From contig CAVUHC010000006.1 of the NCBI GenBank assembly GCA_963741135.1, positions 868,001-932,000 on the forward strand: a stretch of 64,000 nucleotides of DNA, in the 5' to 3' direction. The translations under genes were made by a program, and so were the position numbers. Position 1 is the stretch's first letter. Each line of letters opens with the position of its first letter. The notes below the pieces were generated by a model. That model saw only the letters and a program-made list of their open reading frames with translations, ran no database searches and was not told where the DNA came from. The DNA is from Gp6-AA40 sp963741135. GTDB taxonomy: Bacteria; Acidobacteriota; Vicinamibacteria; Vicinamibacterales; UBA2999. Below are positions 26,416 to 35,617 of the stretch, piece after piece.

Positions 26416-27731
26416 CGATTCGTTCGCGTTCCCTTATCGCCGCCTGGCTGCTCACCGCGCACGCTGTGATATGCACGGCCGAGCAGCTGACTCCAGGCGG
26501 ACGTTCCTTCGATCTTGCCTCGCTGCAGCAGGCGGCGGTAGACACCGATCCGCGGCTGCAGCAGCTTCAGCTGCTGACCACGCAGACCGAGCTGCGGCTC
26601 CGTAACATTGCGGCCGGGCGTCTGCCGTCGGTCACCGTCGATGGCCAGGCGCAGTACCAATCCGACGTGCCAAGGCCTGCGTTCACCTTGCCCGGTGGCA
26701 GCCTGCTCTTCACGGCGCCGAAGGCCACCTACGACAGCGGCCTCCGTATCGAACAACGCATTTTCGACGCCGGCATCAACGCACAGGACGCGCTCGAACG
26801 AGCCCAGCTCGCCGAACAGCAGGCACGAGTGCGGACGACGCTCTTCAGTTTGCGTCAGCAGGTGAACGAGGCGTTCTTCACGGCGGCAGCACTGCAAGCG
26901 CGGCAAGGCGCTCTTGGCGCCGCCATCAGCGATCTCAGCGCGCGGCTGGATGAGACCAACGAACGGGTGGGTGCAGGCACCGCGTTACCGGCAGAGGCGG
27001 CGTCGATCGAGGCCACGCTGCTGCAGCGCCGGCAGGACGAAGAGGAGCTGCGCGCCGCGCGCCGCACTGCGCTGGCGCGTCTGGCGATTCTGACGGGGCA
27101 GACGATCTCGGAGAACGACGCGCTCGCGATGCCCGATCTCGCGGCGGCGGTTTCGCGGGCACGTCAGGCCTCAGGGGAGTTGCGCGCGCGGCCCGAGTAC
27201 GACCTGTTTGCCAGAACGCGCGAGCGTCTCGCGAAACAGCAGGACGCAGCTTCGGCACAGGAGCGACCACGCGTATCAACGTTCGCGAGAATCGGCTTCG
27301 GCCGTCCGGGACTGAACTTCATCACCGATCAGTTCGAATCGTACGGACTGGGGGGCGTGCGGGTGCAATGGAATGCGTGGACGTGGGGAAGCGGCAGCCG
27401 GGAGCGTGAAGCGCTCGCGATCCAGCAGCAGATCGTCGCGGCCGACCAGGCTGCGTTTGCGAAGGGGCTCGGCGAATCAATCGAAGGGGACGCAGCAACG
27501 GTCGATCGCCTGCAGGCCACGCTCGCGCTCGACGATCGGATCGTCGTGCTGCGGGAGCAGATCGAACGTTCGACGCAGGCTCGTTTTCAGGAGGGAGTCG
27601 TGACGGCATCAGAGTTTCTCGATCGGAGCAGCGAGCTCCTGCAGGCGCGCTTCGCGCGCGCGACCCACCAGGTGGAGCTCGCGCAGGCGGGCGCGCGGCT
27701 CCTCACGACCCTCGGACTGGAGGTCCGGTAA
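26412..27731 (+). CDS. TolC-family outer-membrane efflux protein
   Basis: ATG 26412 overlaps the tetR stop; 439 residues. Signal peptide MTIRSRSLIAAWLLTAHAVICTA. The two OEP repeats with long coiled-coil helices are visible (LQLLTTQTELRLRNIAAGRLPSV and later VVLREQIERSTQARFQEGVVTASEFLD). It should trimerise as the outer-membrane duct for the ABC exporter encoded downstream. The stop overlaps the HlyD start (TAATG). Confidence 0.9.
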   Translation: MTIRSRSLIAAWLLTAHAVICTAEQLTPGGRSFDLASLQQAAVDTDPRLQQLQLLTTQTELRLRNIAAGRLPSVTVDGQAQYQSDVPRPAFTLPGGSLLFTAPKATYDSGLRIEQRIFDAGINAQDALERAQLAEQQARVRTTLFSLRQQVNEAFFTAAALQARQGALGAAISDLSARLDETNERVGAGTALPAEAASIEATLLQRRQDEEELRAARRTALARLAILTGQTISENDALAMPDLAAAVSRARQASGELRARPEYDLFARTRERLAKQQDAASAQERPRVSTFARIGFGRPGLNFITDQFESYGLGGVRVQWNAWTWGSGSREREALAIQQQIVAADQAAFAKGLGESIEGDAATVDRLQATLALDDRIVVLREQIERSTQARFQEGVVTASEFLDRSSELLQARFARATHQVELAQAGARLLTTLGLEVR

Positions 27732-28846
27732 TGCGCGGCATCACACCGCATTCAGACGCTCGTCGACAATTCCCAACTTCCAACTTCCAACTCCCAAGGC
27801 GCCTTGGAGGTTGGGGCTTGGGAGTTGGGAGTTTGTGGGCGGTTCTAGCGATTCCCGCGTTCGCCTTCGGACTAGCCATCGCTGGGTGCGCCCAGGAGAC
27901 ACCGCCCGATGCCTATGGCAATGTCGAAGCCACGGAGGTGGTGATCTCGCCGGAAGCGGCCGGCCAGCTCACGAAGTTCTCCGTCGAGGAGGGACAGGTG
28001 CTTGCCGCCGGCGCGGTGGTGGGCGAAGTCGATTCGACACCGCTCGTGCTGCAGCGCAACCAGTTGACGGCGCAGCACGCCGGCACTGTGTCGCGTGTTG
28101 GCGAAGTGGACAAGCAGGTCCAGGCGCTCGTGGCCCAGCGCGACGCGGCGCAAGCGTTGCGGGAAGCGGCCATTGCCCAGCGTGGTGTGCTGCAGTCGCA
28201 GCTCGAGATCGCGCGGCGCGCGCACGAGCGCACCGAGCGGCTGTTTGCGAAGCAGGCGGCAACCGCGCAGCAGCTCGATCAGGCAGAGCGTGACGATCGC
28301 GTGCTCCAGGATCAGATCAAAGCGCAGGAGCAGCAGATTGAAGCGCAGGGCCGGCAGGTCGCCGCCCAGGCCGCTCAGATTGCCGCGGCACAGGCGCAGC
28401 GTCAGACCGCCCTGACCCAGGTCTCGTCCGCCGACGCACAGGTGGCACAGGTCGACGATCGCATTCGCCGGAGCATGGTGACGAACCCGAGCGCGGGTAC
28501 CGTGCTCGTCACCTACGCGCGCGTAGGTGAAATGGTGCAGCCGGGACAGCCCCTCTACAAGATCGCCAACCTCGACGCGGTAGACGTGCGCGCATACATC
28601 ACCGAGCCGCAGCTCGCGTCAGTACGAGTCGGCCAGCAGGCGCGTGTTGCGGTCGATGCCGGTGACGCACGCGAAACACTCACCGGAACGGTCTCGTGGG
28701 TCGCGGCGCAGGCGGAGTTCACGCCGACCCCCATCCAGACGCGTGACGAGCGCGCCGACCTCGTCTACGCAATCAAGATCCGCGTGCCCAATCAGGACGG
28801 CGTGCTGAAGATCGGAATGCCGGTGGACGTGGAGTTCGCACCGTGA
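27731..28846 (+). CDS. HlyD-family periplasmic adaptor lipoprotein (YbhG-like)
   Basis: 371 residues. A lipobox IAGC anchors it after a hydrophobic stretch (LWAVLAIPAFAFGLAIAGC). The biotinyl-lipoyl-like start (VVISPEAAGQLTKFSVEEGQVLAAG), a long alpha hairpin (about 85-230) and the beta barrel (NPSAGTVLVTYARVGEMVQPGQPLYKI) are in normal order. The segment before the lipobox (QFPTSNFQLPRRLGGWGLGVGS) is translated from a CCAACTT/TTGGGAG heptamer element. It connects the ABC permeases to TolC. Confidence 0.9.
   Translation: MRGITPHSDARRQFPTSNFQLPRRLGGWGLGVGSLWAVLAIPAFAFGLAIAGCAQETPPDAYGNVEATEVVISPEAAGQLTKFSVEEGQVLAAGAVVGEVDSTPLVLQRNQLTAQHAGTVSRVGEVDKQVQALVAQRDAAQALREAAIAQRGVLQSQLEIARRAHERTERLFAKQAATAQQLDQAERDDRVLQDQIKAQEQQIEAQGRQVAAQAAQIAAAQAQRQTALTQVSSADAQVAQVDDRIRRSMVTNPSAGTVLVTYARVGEMVQPGQPLYKIANLDAVDVRAYITEPQLASVRVGQQARVAVDAGDARETLTGTVSWVAAQAEFTPTPIQTRDERADLVYAIKIRVPNQDGVLKIGMPVDVEFAP
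27768..27832. repeat. CCAACTT/TTGGGAG heptamer inverted repeat inside hlyD
   Basis: Left arm 27768-27798 (CCCAACTTCCAACTTCCAAC), right arm 27803-27832 (GGAGGTTGGGGCTTGGGAG). They are joined by GGCGCC. The whole element is within the HlyD reading frame, upstream of the lipobox. Confidence 0.85.
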
Positions 28847-29877
28847 CCGCTCAAGGATCCGGATCCCGGATCCCCGATCCCCGATCCCCGATCCCTGATC
28901 CCCGATCCCTGGCAGTCTTAGTCGAGGGCCTGGTGAAGCGGTTCGGGCCAACGACAGCCCTCGACGGCGTCACCTTCGGCGTCGACAAGGGCGAGCTCTT
29001 CGGCTTCATCGGACCTGACGGCGCCGGCAAGACAACGCTGTTTCGAATTCTCGTGACACTGCTCGTGTCCGACTCGGGGCGCGCGTCCGTTCTTGGTCTC
29101 GACGTCGTCCGCGAGTACCGCGCGTTGAGGCGCCGCGTCGGATACATGGCGGGGCGGTTCGCCCTCTATCCCGACCTCAGCGTCGAAGAGAACCTTCGCT
29201 TCTTTGCCTCCGTCTTCGGCACGACCATCGAGCGCGAGTACGCGCAGATAGCGCCCATCTACACCCAGCTCGAGCCCTTCAAGGATCGCCGCGCCGCCGC
29301 GCTCTCGGGCGGCATGAAGCAGAAGCTCGCGCTCTGCTGCGCGCTGGTCCATCGACCGGACATCCTGTTTCTCGACGAGCCGACGACGGGCGTCGATGCC
29401 GTGTCGCGACGCGAATTCTGGGATCTGCTTGGCAGTCTGAAACGCAGCGGGCTGACGATCATCGTCTCGACGCCATATATGGATGAAGCCGACCGTTGCG
29501 ATCGCGTTGCGCTGATCCATCGAGGCCGGCTGCTGGCCGTCGATGCGCCGCCGGCGATCACCAGCGCGTTCGATCGGCCGATCCTGGGTGTGCGAGCGAA
29601 GGAGCGATACAAGGCGCTGCTCGCGCTGCGCCGCTACGAGCACGCGCACAGCGTGTACCCCTTTGGCGAGGTCATCCACTACACCGACAGGCGGACCGAC
29701 GCGGCCGTGGAGCGGCTCGTGCCGGAACTGCACGCGTTCCTCGTCGCAAACGGCTTCGCCGACGCCTCCGTCGAACCACTGGCACCAACCGTCGAAGACA
29801 CCTTCATCGCCCGCACTGCCTCATCCGAGGAGTCCGAATCCCCAATCCCGACCCCCGAATCCCGAGGTGTCGCGTGA
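28843..29877 (+). CDS. ABC transporter ATP-binding protein 1 (YbhF N-half-like)
   Basis: 344 residues; GTG 28843 overlaps the HlyD stop. Walker A is GPDGAGKTTLFRI, the signature LSGGMKQKLALC and Walker B ILFLDEPTTGVDA. The first 25 residues (GSGSRIPDPRSPIPDPRS) are translated from a GATCCCC array and the last 20 (SEESESPIPTPESRGVA) from an AATCCCG-type array; neither belongs to the family fold. It should pair with ATPase 2 as an asymmetric nucleotide-binding dimer. Confidence 0.92.
   Translation: MTAQGSGSRIPDPRSPIPDPRSLAVLVEGLVKRFGPTTALDGVTFGVDKGELFGFIGPDGAGKTTLFRILVTLLVSDSGRASVLGLDVVREYRALRRRVGYMAGRFALYPDLSVEENLRFFASVFGTTIEREYAQIAPIYTQLEPFKDRRAAALSGGMKQKLALCCALVHRPDILFLDEPTTGVDAVSRREFWDLLGSLKRSGLTIIVSTPYMDEADRCDRVALIHRGRLLAVDAPPAITSAFDRPILGVRAKERYKALLALRRYEHAHSVYPFGEVIHYTDRRTDAAVERLVPELHAFLVANGFADASVEPLAPTVEDTFIARTASSEESESPIPTPESRGVA
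28853..28913. repeat. GATCCCC heptamer array at the ATPase 1 start
   Basis: About seven tandem GATCCCC/GATCCCT units directly after the GTG start. They are read as repeating IPDPRSP-type codons; 7-mers in a triplet frame give a 7-residue period. No paired inverse arm is obvious beyond the short GGATCCGGATCC at the left edge. Confidence 0.85.
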
Positions 29878-30671
29878 CCGACATCGCCATCGAAGCAAAG
29901 GATCTGACGCGGACCTTTGGTTCGTTTACCGCCGTCGATCGCATTTCCTTCGAGGTGCGCGCGGGCGAAGTGTTTGGCTTCCTGGGCGCCAATGGAGCCG
30001 GCAAGACGACCGCGATGCGTATGTTGATCGGGCTCCTTGCGCCGAGCGGCGGGACCGCGCGGGTCGCGGGTCACGACGTCTACACCGAGAGCGAGGCGAT
30101 CAAGCGCAGCATCGGCTACATGAGCCAGCGCTTCTCTCTCTACGAGGACCTGACGCCGCGGGAGAACATCCGTCTCTACGGCGGCATCTACGGGTTGACG
30201 CTGCAGCAGATTCGCGAGCGCACCGAGCGGATGCTCGCGCGTCTCGGCCTGGCGGGTGTGGCCGACGATCAGGTCCACGGCCTGCCGCTCGGTTGGCGGC
30301 AGAAGCTTGCGTTCTCGGTCGCCCTCGTCCACGAGCCGCGCATTGTCTTTCTCGACGAACCGACGAGCGGCGTCGACCCGATCACGCGCCGCCAGTTCTG
30401 GGAGCTGATTTACGAAGCCGCGTCGGCGGGCACGACCGTGCTCGTCACGACTCACTACATGGATGAAGCCGAGTACTGCGATCGCATCTCGATCATGGTG
30501 GCCGGGCGCATTGGCGCGATCGGCACGCCCGCGGATCTGAAGAAGCAGTTCGGCGTCGATTCGATCGACGAGCTGTTCGTACGCCTCGCGCGCCCCGCGG
30601 CGGATCGAATCCCGAACCCCGAATCCCGAATCCCGGACCCCGGGGCGGCCCCGTCGGAACCCCGGTCGTGA
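29874..30671 (+). CDS. ABC transporter ATP-binding protein 2 (YbhF C-half-like)
   Basis: 265 residues from GTG 29874, overlapping the ATPase 1 stop. Walker A GANGAGKTTAMRM and Walker B IVFLDEPTSGVDP are intact, but the signature LSGGQ is replaced by LPLGWRQKLAF. The same kind of replacement is, from memory, found in the second half of YbhF, so one composite ATP site is probably the active one. The C-terminus (RIPNPESRIPDPGAAPSEPRS) is heptamer-derived (30607-30646). Confidence 0.9.
   Translation: MTDIAIEAKDLTRTFGSFTAVDRISFEVRAGEVFGFLGANGAGKTTAMRMLIGLLAPSGGTARVAGHDVYTESEAIKRSIGYMSQRFSLYEDLTPRENIRLYGGIYGLTLQQIRERTERMLARLGLAGVADDQVHGLPLGWRQKLAFSVALVHEPRIVFLDEPTSGVDPITRRQFWELIYEAASAGTTVLVTTHYMDEAEYCDRISIMVAGRIGAIGTPADLKKQFGVDSIDELFVRLARPAADRIPNPESRIPDPGAAPSEPRS
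30607..30646. repeat. AATCCCG heptamer array at the ATPase 2 end
   Basis: Five or so units of AATCCCG/AACCCCG/GACCCCG run just before the stop of the second ATPase and encode its last residues. A similar array at 29833-29866 ends the first ATPase. Confidence 0.75.
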
Positions 30672-31846
30672 AGGCGCTCAAGGGCCTGCTGCGCAAGGAG
30701 GGGTATCACATCCTGCGGGATCGCCGGACGCTCGTGGTGCTCCTTGCGCTGCCCGTCGTGCAGGTTGTCCTCTTCGGCTTCGCGATCCGAACCGACGTCA
30801 ACGACGTGCGCCTGGCGATCGTCGATCCGGCGCCGGACCGGGCCACGATCGAGCTGCGCAACCGGTTTGCCTCCAGCGGCGTGTTCCGAACCGTGGCCGT
30901 CGTCTCTCGCACCTCCGACCTCGACCCGCTGTTCGAGACCGGCGCCGCGCAGCAAGCCGTCGTCTTTGAGGCCGGTTTCGCGAACGACCTTGGCAGCGGA
31001 GAGCCCGCGCACATTCTCATCATCAGCGATACCACCGAGCCGAACACCGGCAACCTCGTGCAGGCGTACGCGCTGGCGGTGATCGACGGGTATCAGCGAG
31101 AGCTGGCGTCGGCGGGTCCACCCGCCTCCGCTCTACGAGCTTCGGCGCGGCAAGAAGGACCCGCCCTACAGCAGCGGGGCGCGCGCGCGTTGCGCACGGT
31201 CGCCATCGTGCCCGACGTGCGGATGCGCTTCAACCCGACCCGCGAGAGCTCCAATCTGTTCGTGCCCGGACTCATGGCGTTCGTGCTGACGATCATCTCG
31301 TCGCTGATGACGGCCATCTCGTTGACGCGCGAGAAGGAGACCGGGACGATGGAGGCGCTGCTGGTGTCGCCGCTGCGCCCATGGGAAATCATCGTCGGCA
31401 AGGTGGCGCCGTACCTGGTGATCGGGTTCATCAGTGTGATCGCGGTGCTTGTCGAGGCCCGCCTGGTATTCCGTGTTCCGTTGCGCGGCAGCGTGGCGCT
31501 GCTGTTGTTCGAAGGCGGCCTCTATATCCTCGTGTCGCTGTCGCTCGGCATCCTCATATCGGCACGCACCTCGTCGCAGCGCGTTGCGATGATGGGCGCA
31601 CTGCTCGGCACCATGCTGCCGAATGTCCTCCTGTCAGGTTTCATCTTTCCCATCGAGAGCATGCCGGCGGCGCTGCGCATCGTGTCGTACGCCGTGCCCG
31701 GGCGGTGGTTCGTGCTGATCGCGCGCGGCATCATGCTGAAAGGTGTCGGACTCGAATACCTCTGGCTCGAAACGCTGATCCTCGCGGCGATGGCTGTCGT
31801 GCTGCTCGTGGCGAGCACCCGGTCGTTCAAGGAGCGACTGGAATAG
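30668..31846 (+). CDS. ABC-2 type permease (YbhS-like)
   Basis: 392 residues; GTG 30668 overlaps the previous stop. One N-terminal helix (TLVVLLALPVVQVVLFGFAI), a large periplasmic domain of about 180 residues and five C-terminal helices form the ABC2 membrane topology of YhhJ/YbhS-like drug exporters. The cytoplasmic coupling motif REKETGTMEALLVSPLRPWEIIVGK is present. The periplasmic part has an extra Ala/Arg-rich bit (RELASAGPPASALRASARQEGPALQQ) compared with what I would expect. Confidence 0.9.
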   Translation: MKALKGLLRKEGYHILRDRRTLVVLLALPVVQVVLFGFAIRTDVNDVRLAIVDPAPDRATIELRNRFASSGVFRTVAVVSRTSDLDPLFETGAAQQAVVFEAGFANDLGSGEPAHILIISDTTEPNTGNLVQAYALAVIDGYQRELASAGPPASALRASARQEGPALQQRGARALRTVAIVPDVRMRFNPTRESSNLFVPGLMAFVLTIISSLMTAISLTREKETGTMEALLVSPLRPWEIIVGKVAPYLVIGFISVIAVLVEARLVFRVPLRGSVALLLFEGGLYILVSLSLGILISARTSSQRVAMMGALLGTMLPNVLLSGFIFPIESMPAALRIVSYAVPGRWFVLIARGIMLKGVGLEYLWLETLILAAMAVVLLVASTRSFKERLE

Positions 31847-31848
31847 CC

Positions 31849-32949
31849 ATGCGCCGCATCTTCTTCCTGGCCGAGGCGGAAGTCCTGCACATCCTGCGCG
31901 ACCGGGTGCTGCTGGCGCAGGTGCTGATCGTCCCTGTCGTCCAGCTCCTTATCCTGTCGAACGCCGCCACGTTCGAGATTCGTAACACGCCCATTTACAC
32001 CGTGGACCTGGATCGGACGAGCGTGTCTCGTGGCCTGATCAACCACCTGGCGGCGTCCGGGCACTTCCAGATCGTTGGTACGGCGCCCTCGCTCGACCGC
32101 GCCAACGATGCGCTCCTTGCCGGGACCGTGACGATGGTCGTGGTAATCCCGCACGACTTCGAGGTGTCGCTCCGGAGGACCGGCGTTGCGCCCGTGGAGC
32201 TGTCGGTCAACGCCGAGAAAGGGTCCGCTGCCGGTATCGTCCAGTCATACGCGTCTCGCGTGCTCGCCGAGTACGCGGCGGAGCTGTCGCCGATGCGCCC
32301 CTCGTCGAGCATCGACGTGCGCGTCCGGGGCCGCTACAACCCGACGCTGAACTACAAGCACTACATGGTGCCCGGCATTCTCGTGGCACTGGTGACGATG
32401 ATCGGCACCCTTCTTACCGCCCAGAACATCGCGCGAGAAAAGGAGCTGGGAACGCTCGAGCAGCTGAACGTGACGCCGATCACGCGCGGGCAGTTCATCG
32501 TCGCGAAGCTGCTGCCGTTCTGGGTGCTTGGGTTGCTGGAGTTGTCGGTTGGTCTGATCGTCGGCAAGCTCGTGTTCGACATACCGATGCGGGGCAGCGT
32601 GCCGCTGCTGTTCGGCGTCGCGAGCGTCTACCTGGCGGTCGCGCTTGGCATCGGGCTCTGGATCTCGGCGATGGTCGAGACGCAGCAGCAGGCCATGTTC
32701 GTGACCTTCTTCATCATCAACATCTACCTGTTGATGAGCGGCCTGTTCACGCCGATCGACAGCATGGCGCCGTGGGTGCGCGCGGCGTCAGAGGTCAATC
32801 CGGTGAGGCATTTCGTCACTATTGCCCGCGCGATCCTGATGAAGGGGGCCGGACCCGTGGAGATCGCCCGCCCGTTCCTGATCCTGGTTATCTCGGCTGT
32901 AGTCGTCCTCAGCATCGCCGTCCGTCAGTACCGCAAGCGAGCGGCGTAG
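31849..32949 (+). CDS. ABC-2 type permease (YbhR-like)
   Basis: 366 residues from ATG 31849, two bases after the previous stop. Same topology as its neighbour: N-terminal helix, periplasmic domain, five helices, coupling motif REKELGTLEQLNVTPITRGQFIVAK. This is the last gene of the exporter operon. With the HlyD and TolC proteins it should form a tripartite exporter for drugs or lipophilic compounds; the substrate is unknown. Confidence 0.9.
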   Translation: MRRIFFLAEAEVLHILRDRVLLAQVLIVPVVQLLILSNAATFEIRNTPIYTVDLDRTSVSRGLINHLAASGHFQIVGTAPSLDRANDALLAGTVTMVVVIPHDFEVSLRRTGVAPVELSVNAEKGSAAGIVQSYASRVLAEYAAELSPMRPSSSIDVRVRGRYNPTLNYKHYMVPGILVALVTMIGTLLTAQNIAREKELGTLEQLNVTPITRGQFIVAKLLPFWVLGLLELSVGLIVGKLVFDIPMRGSVPLLFGVASVYLAVALGIGLWISAMVETQQQAMFVTFFIINIYLLMSGLFTPIDSMAPWVRAASEVNPVRHFVTIARAILMKGAGPVEIARPFLILVISAVVVLSIAVRQYRKRAA

Positions 32950-33420
32950 TGCAAGCATTGCCCATGGGTCGCCACCTTCCCACCCGCACCCCTTCCGTTA
33001 CCCACTGATCAGTTAGTGGGGTCATTGCCCCTAGCTGACGATTCCCGCGTCGTATTGCCGTAGTTGCGGGAAACGCCTCGCGAATCCGCGTATGTGTACA
33101 ACCGGCTCCGAATTGGCATGCCGCCTGCTCTAAGGAAGACAGAGATTGAAAGTCACCTCACCCCGCAGCGAAAGTGGCGGGGCTCTCCGCTAAACACCCT
33201 GCCTGTGCACCCGGGGGAGGCCAAAAGCCTCCCTCCTGCCTTGTACGTCGGCAAGACGTAGGGATCGGGATCGGGGATCCGGTCACCTCTGTGCCCCTGT
33301 AGTAGCGCGTTCGCGGCCTTTCGCTCCGACGTGCCACGGAGACACGGAGACACGGAGGAATTCGTTTACGTCTGGACTCCGTGGGCTCCGTGCCTCCGTG
33401 GCCCGTCGAAGAAAAATGGT
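32950..33420. other. Gene-free stretch with hairpin and heptamer element
   Basis: No convincing gene. GGGAGGC-CAAAA-GCCTCCC at 33215-33233 is a 7-bp stem without a U-tract. GATCGGG units lie at 33261-33285. A CACGGAG inverted pair occupies 33331-33412, just before the end of the - strand Omp85 gene. The 65-codon frame at 33064-33261 has no recognisable features. Confidence 0.6.
33331..33412. repeat. CACGGAG heptamer inverted repeat
   Basis: Left arm GCCACGGAGACACGGAGACA (33332 onward, to about 33357) and right arm CTCCGTGGGCTCCGTGCCTC (to about 33406). It is the same class as the elements between hslV and hslU and after ntrC. Confidence 0.85.
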
Positions 33421-34671
33421 CTAGAACGTGAGGCCAAGTCCGAAGTGCCATCGCGCGTGACCGTGTCTGGGCCACGCCACATCGAGTCCGGCCGTGAGCG
33501 CCGCTGCACCGAAATAGATTCCTCCACCGGCGCCATGATCGAATTGCTGCTTCGAGAGCGGCATCCCCGCCGGCCACGCAGTGCCTGTATCCACGAACAC
33601 CTTCGCGCCGAATCGGCCGACGCTCAAGGGAGAGTTGAGCGGCACTCGCACTTCCGCAGACGTCGCCGCGAAGCCGTCTCCCGCGCGATAGCCGGCTCGG
33701 TATCCTCGAAGCGAATCGCTCCCCCCGAGCAGTACCTGCTCTGATGGCGGCAGCGCCCCGCCGGCGCGAACTGTTTGCGCCCTCAGCGCGAGCACGGAAC
33801 CGCGGATAAGGCCCACGTATCCGCGAAGATCGGTGGCCCACCGCCCGGAACTGCCGCCTTCGAATCCGATGCGTTCCCACGCCACTTTGGCAAGCGCACC
33901 GTTCCGCGGAAATGAAGGATCGAGCCGTGTGTCCAGGACGAGGTGTCCGCCTGCTGCCTGGTGGCGCCCATCACTCTGCCCGAAGTCGATCTGCGCCACG
34001 CGCGCGTCGCCGCCGACGCGCAACCACGGTGTGAGCGCGCGATCCGCCTCGAACCTCACCTCGCGCCGTATGTCGGGCACCTGAAAATGCGGGTTGACGT
34101 TCCGATGCACGGCGACAGTCCCGCGCATCACGCTGAGTGGACCGCTGTCGAACGCCCGTTCCACTTCCAGGGCGGCGCGGCGCTCACCGCCCCACGTCAG
34201 GGGCGCGGAGACGCGACTTCGTGATCCCAGCTTGTTGACGATGCTGACGCGGGCGCCGTAGGTAAAGCCGTACCCGTCCGCAAAGCTCAGGATTGGAAGC
34301 CACATGGCGGCTTGAGCCAGGCGTCCGAGGGGACCGGGTATCAGGTTGTCCCTGCTCACGCCGGGCAGCTCATCGACGAGCAGGACGATGAGAATTTGCG
34401 AGGGATCGGCGATCGACTGGTAGCGGCGGCGGACCTCGATCGTGGTAAATCGCCGGCTCGCGAGAAGCCGTGATTCCGCCTCAGTGAGGCGATCTGGCGT
34501 CGCCGGCTCGCCCAGCGTCAGCCCGGCGATGGCGAGCACATCGGCATCAGGCGTGGTGTGGTTGCCGTGGACGCGGATCTCCGCGATGCGCTCGACCCCC
34601 TGTGCGGTCGCCGACCTGGGAACGGCGAGGGCCAGCGCGACCGCGAGGATCGCGAGGGCGCCGATCTTCAT
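33421..34671 (-). CDS. Single-POTRA Omp85-family outer-membrane protein
   Basis: 416 residues with signal peptide MKIGALAILAVALALAVPRSATA-Q. One POTRA module (VERIAEIRVHGNHTTPDADVLAIAGL ... FTTIEVRRRY) precedes a beta barrel that includes LLGGSDSLRGYRAGYRAGDG, matching the VRGY/F motif of Omp85 barrels, and ends FGLGLTF. It is much shorter than BamA and resembles patatin-less or FhaC-like surface-antigen proteins. It overlaps the upstream secreted-protein gene by 4 bp, so the two probably work together in secretion or surface display. Confidence 0.8.
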   Translation of the reverse strand: MKIGALAILAVALALAVPRSATAQGVERIAEIRVHGNHTTPDADVLAIAGLTLGEPATPDRLTEAESRLLASRRFTTIEVRRRYQSIADPSQILIVLLVDELPGVSRDNLIPGPLGRLAQAAMWLPILSFADGYGFTYGARVSIVNKLGSRSRVSAPLTWGGERRAALEVERAFDSGPLSVMRGTVAVHRNVNPHFQVPDIRREVRFEADRALTPWLRVGGDARVAQIDFGQSDGRHQAAGGHLVLDTRLDPSFPRNGALAKVAWERIGFEGGSSGRWATDLRGYVGLIRGSVLALRAQTVRAGGALPPSEQVLLGGSDSLRGYRAGYRAGDGFAATSAEVRVPLNSPLSVGRFGAKVFVDTGTAWPAGMPLSKQQFDHGAGGGIYFGAAALTAGLDVAWPRHGHARWHFGLGLTF

Positions 34672-35574
34672 TGGACCCTGATGGTTACATCGGCAAGGCG
34701 GTAGTCGTGGTAGTCGACGCTGTAGCGCGCATCGATGGTGCCGATCGCGAGCGTCGCCTGGAACGTCACCGCGATGGATTGCGGCAGCCAGACGTCCGGG
34801 AACGGCTGCGTCATACGCATGGTCGCATCCATCCCTTCGATCTGGACGATGGATCGCCCCGGGAGGAAATCCATGTCGATGTTGTGGAAGTCGTACTGGA
34901 GGATCTGGTGCGCCGCCGGATCAACCCAGAGGGTGACGAGCGACGACTTGTTCATCTTTTCGTCGATCTGGTCGTCTCGCTCGCGCAGGTTCCTGCTCGG
35001 GCGCGTGCGGCCTTCCGAGAAAAGCTTCGTCGGGTAGTACTCGATCTTCAGCACGCGCTTGGCCGCCGAGCTGCTCGGGTCCAACGAGCGCGTACTGACC
35101 CGGATCGAATTTGAACCGGAGGAAGTACGCGGCCTGGATGAACTGCGGCTCGATCGACTGTTTGAGAACGTCTTCGATGGAGCCCGCCGGCGCGGCGGGA
35201 TTGGTCAGCTCGGACGTCGTTCCGTCGCGCGCAGCGCGCCGGGTCTCGCGCCGCCGCTGACGCGCCAGCCACTCGTCCTCGGCGCGGCGGCGGTCGCCCT
35301 CACCGATCGTGACGCCATCCGCCCGGATTGGACTGCGGATGAAAAACCCCTCGCGGACGAACCAGGAGTAATCCCGCTCGAAGCCGTAAAGCCGGGCGCC
35401 CCCGGTGGCCGCAAGCTGAAAGGCTTCGCGCTCTTCGAGGACGTACTGCTGCAGCTTCTTCCAGTTCTCGTCGCGGCGGGAGAGGACCTGCGACATCAGC
35501 TCGTCGAGGTCGGACTGCGCGGAGACACCGCAGAGCCCGATGACCACGCTGAGGGACGCCACGAAAATTCTCAC
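34668..35574 (-). pseudogene. Secreted protein gene with one-base frameshift
   Basis: GTG 35574 follows a strong ribosome site (AAGGAGGAGAGCC). The first frame encodes signal peptide MRIFVASLSVVIGLCGVSA-Q and continues to FKFDPGQYALV; the family-like continuation DPSSSAAKRVLKIEYYPTKLF is in another frame. One extra base in GTTGGACCC near 35080-35090 explains the break. The second part (to 34668) ends LADVTIRVQ and overlaps the Omp85 gene start. The joined product would be about 300 residues and resembles in style the secreted protein at 46337-47230. It could be a real mutation or a sequencing error. Confidence 0.75.
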
Positions 35575-35617
35575 GGCTCTCCTCCTTACGGATCTAACTG
35601 GACGAATCCGCTGAACC

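Noticed and set aside
33064..33261. 65-codon frame after the exporter operon
   Set aside because: No ribosome site, no homology I recognise, includes a hairpin and part of a heptamer array.
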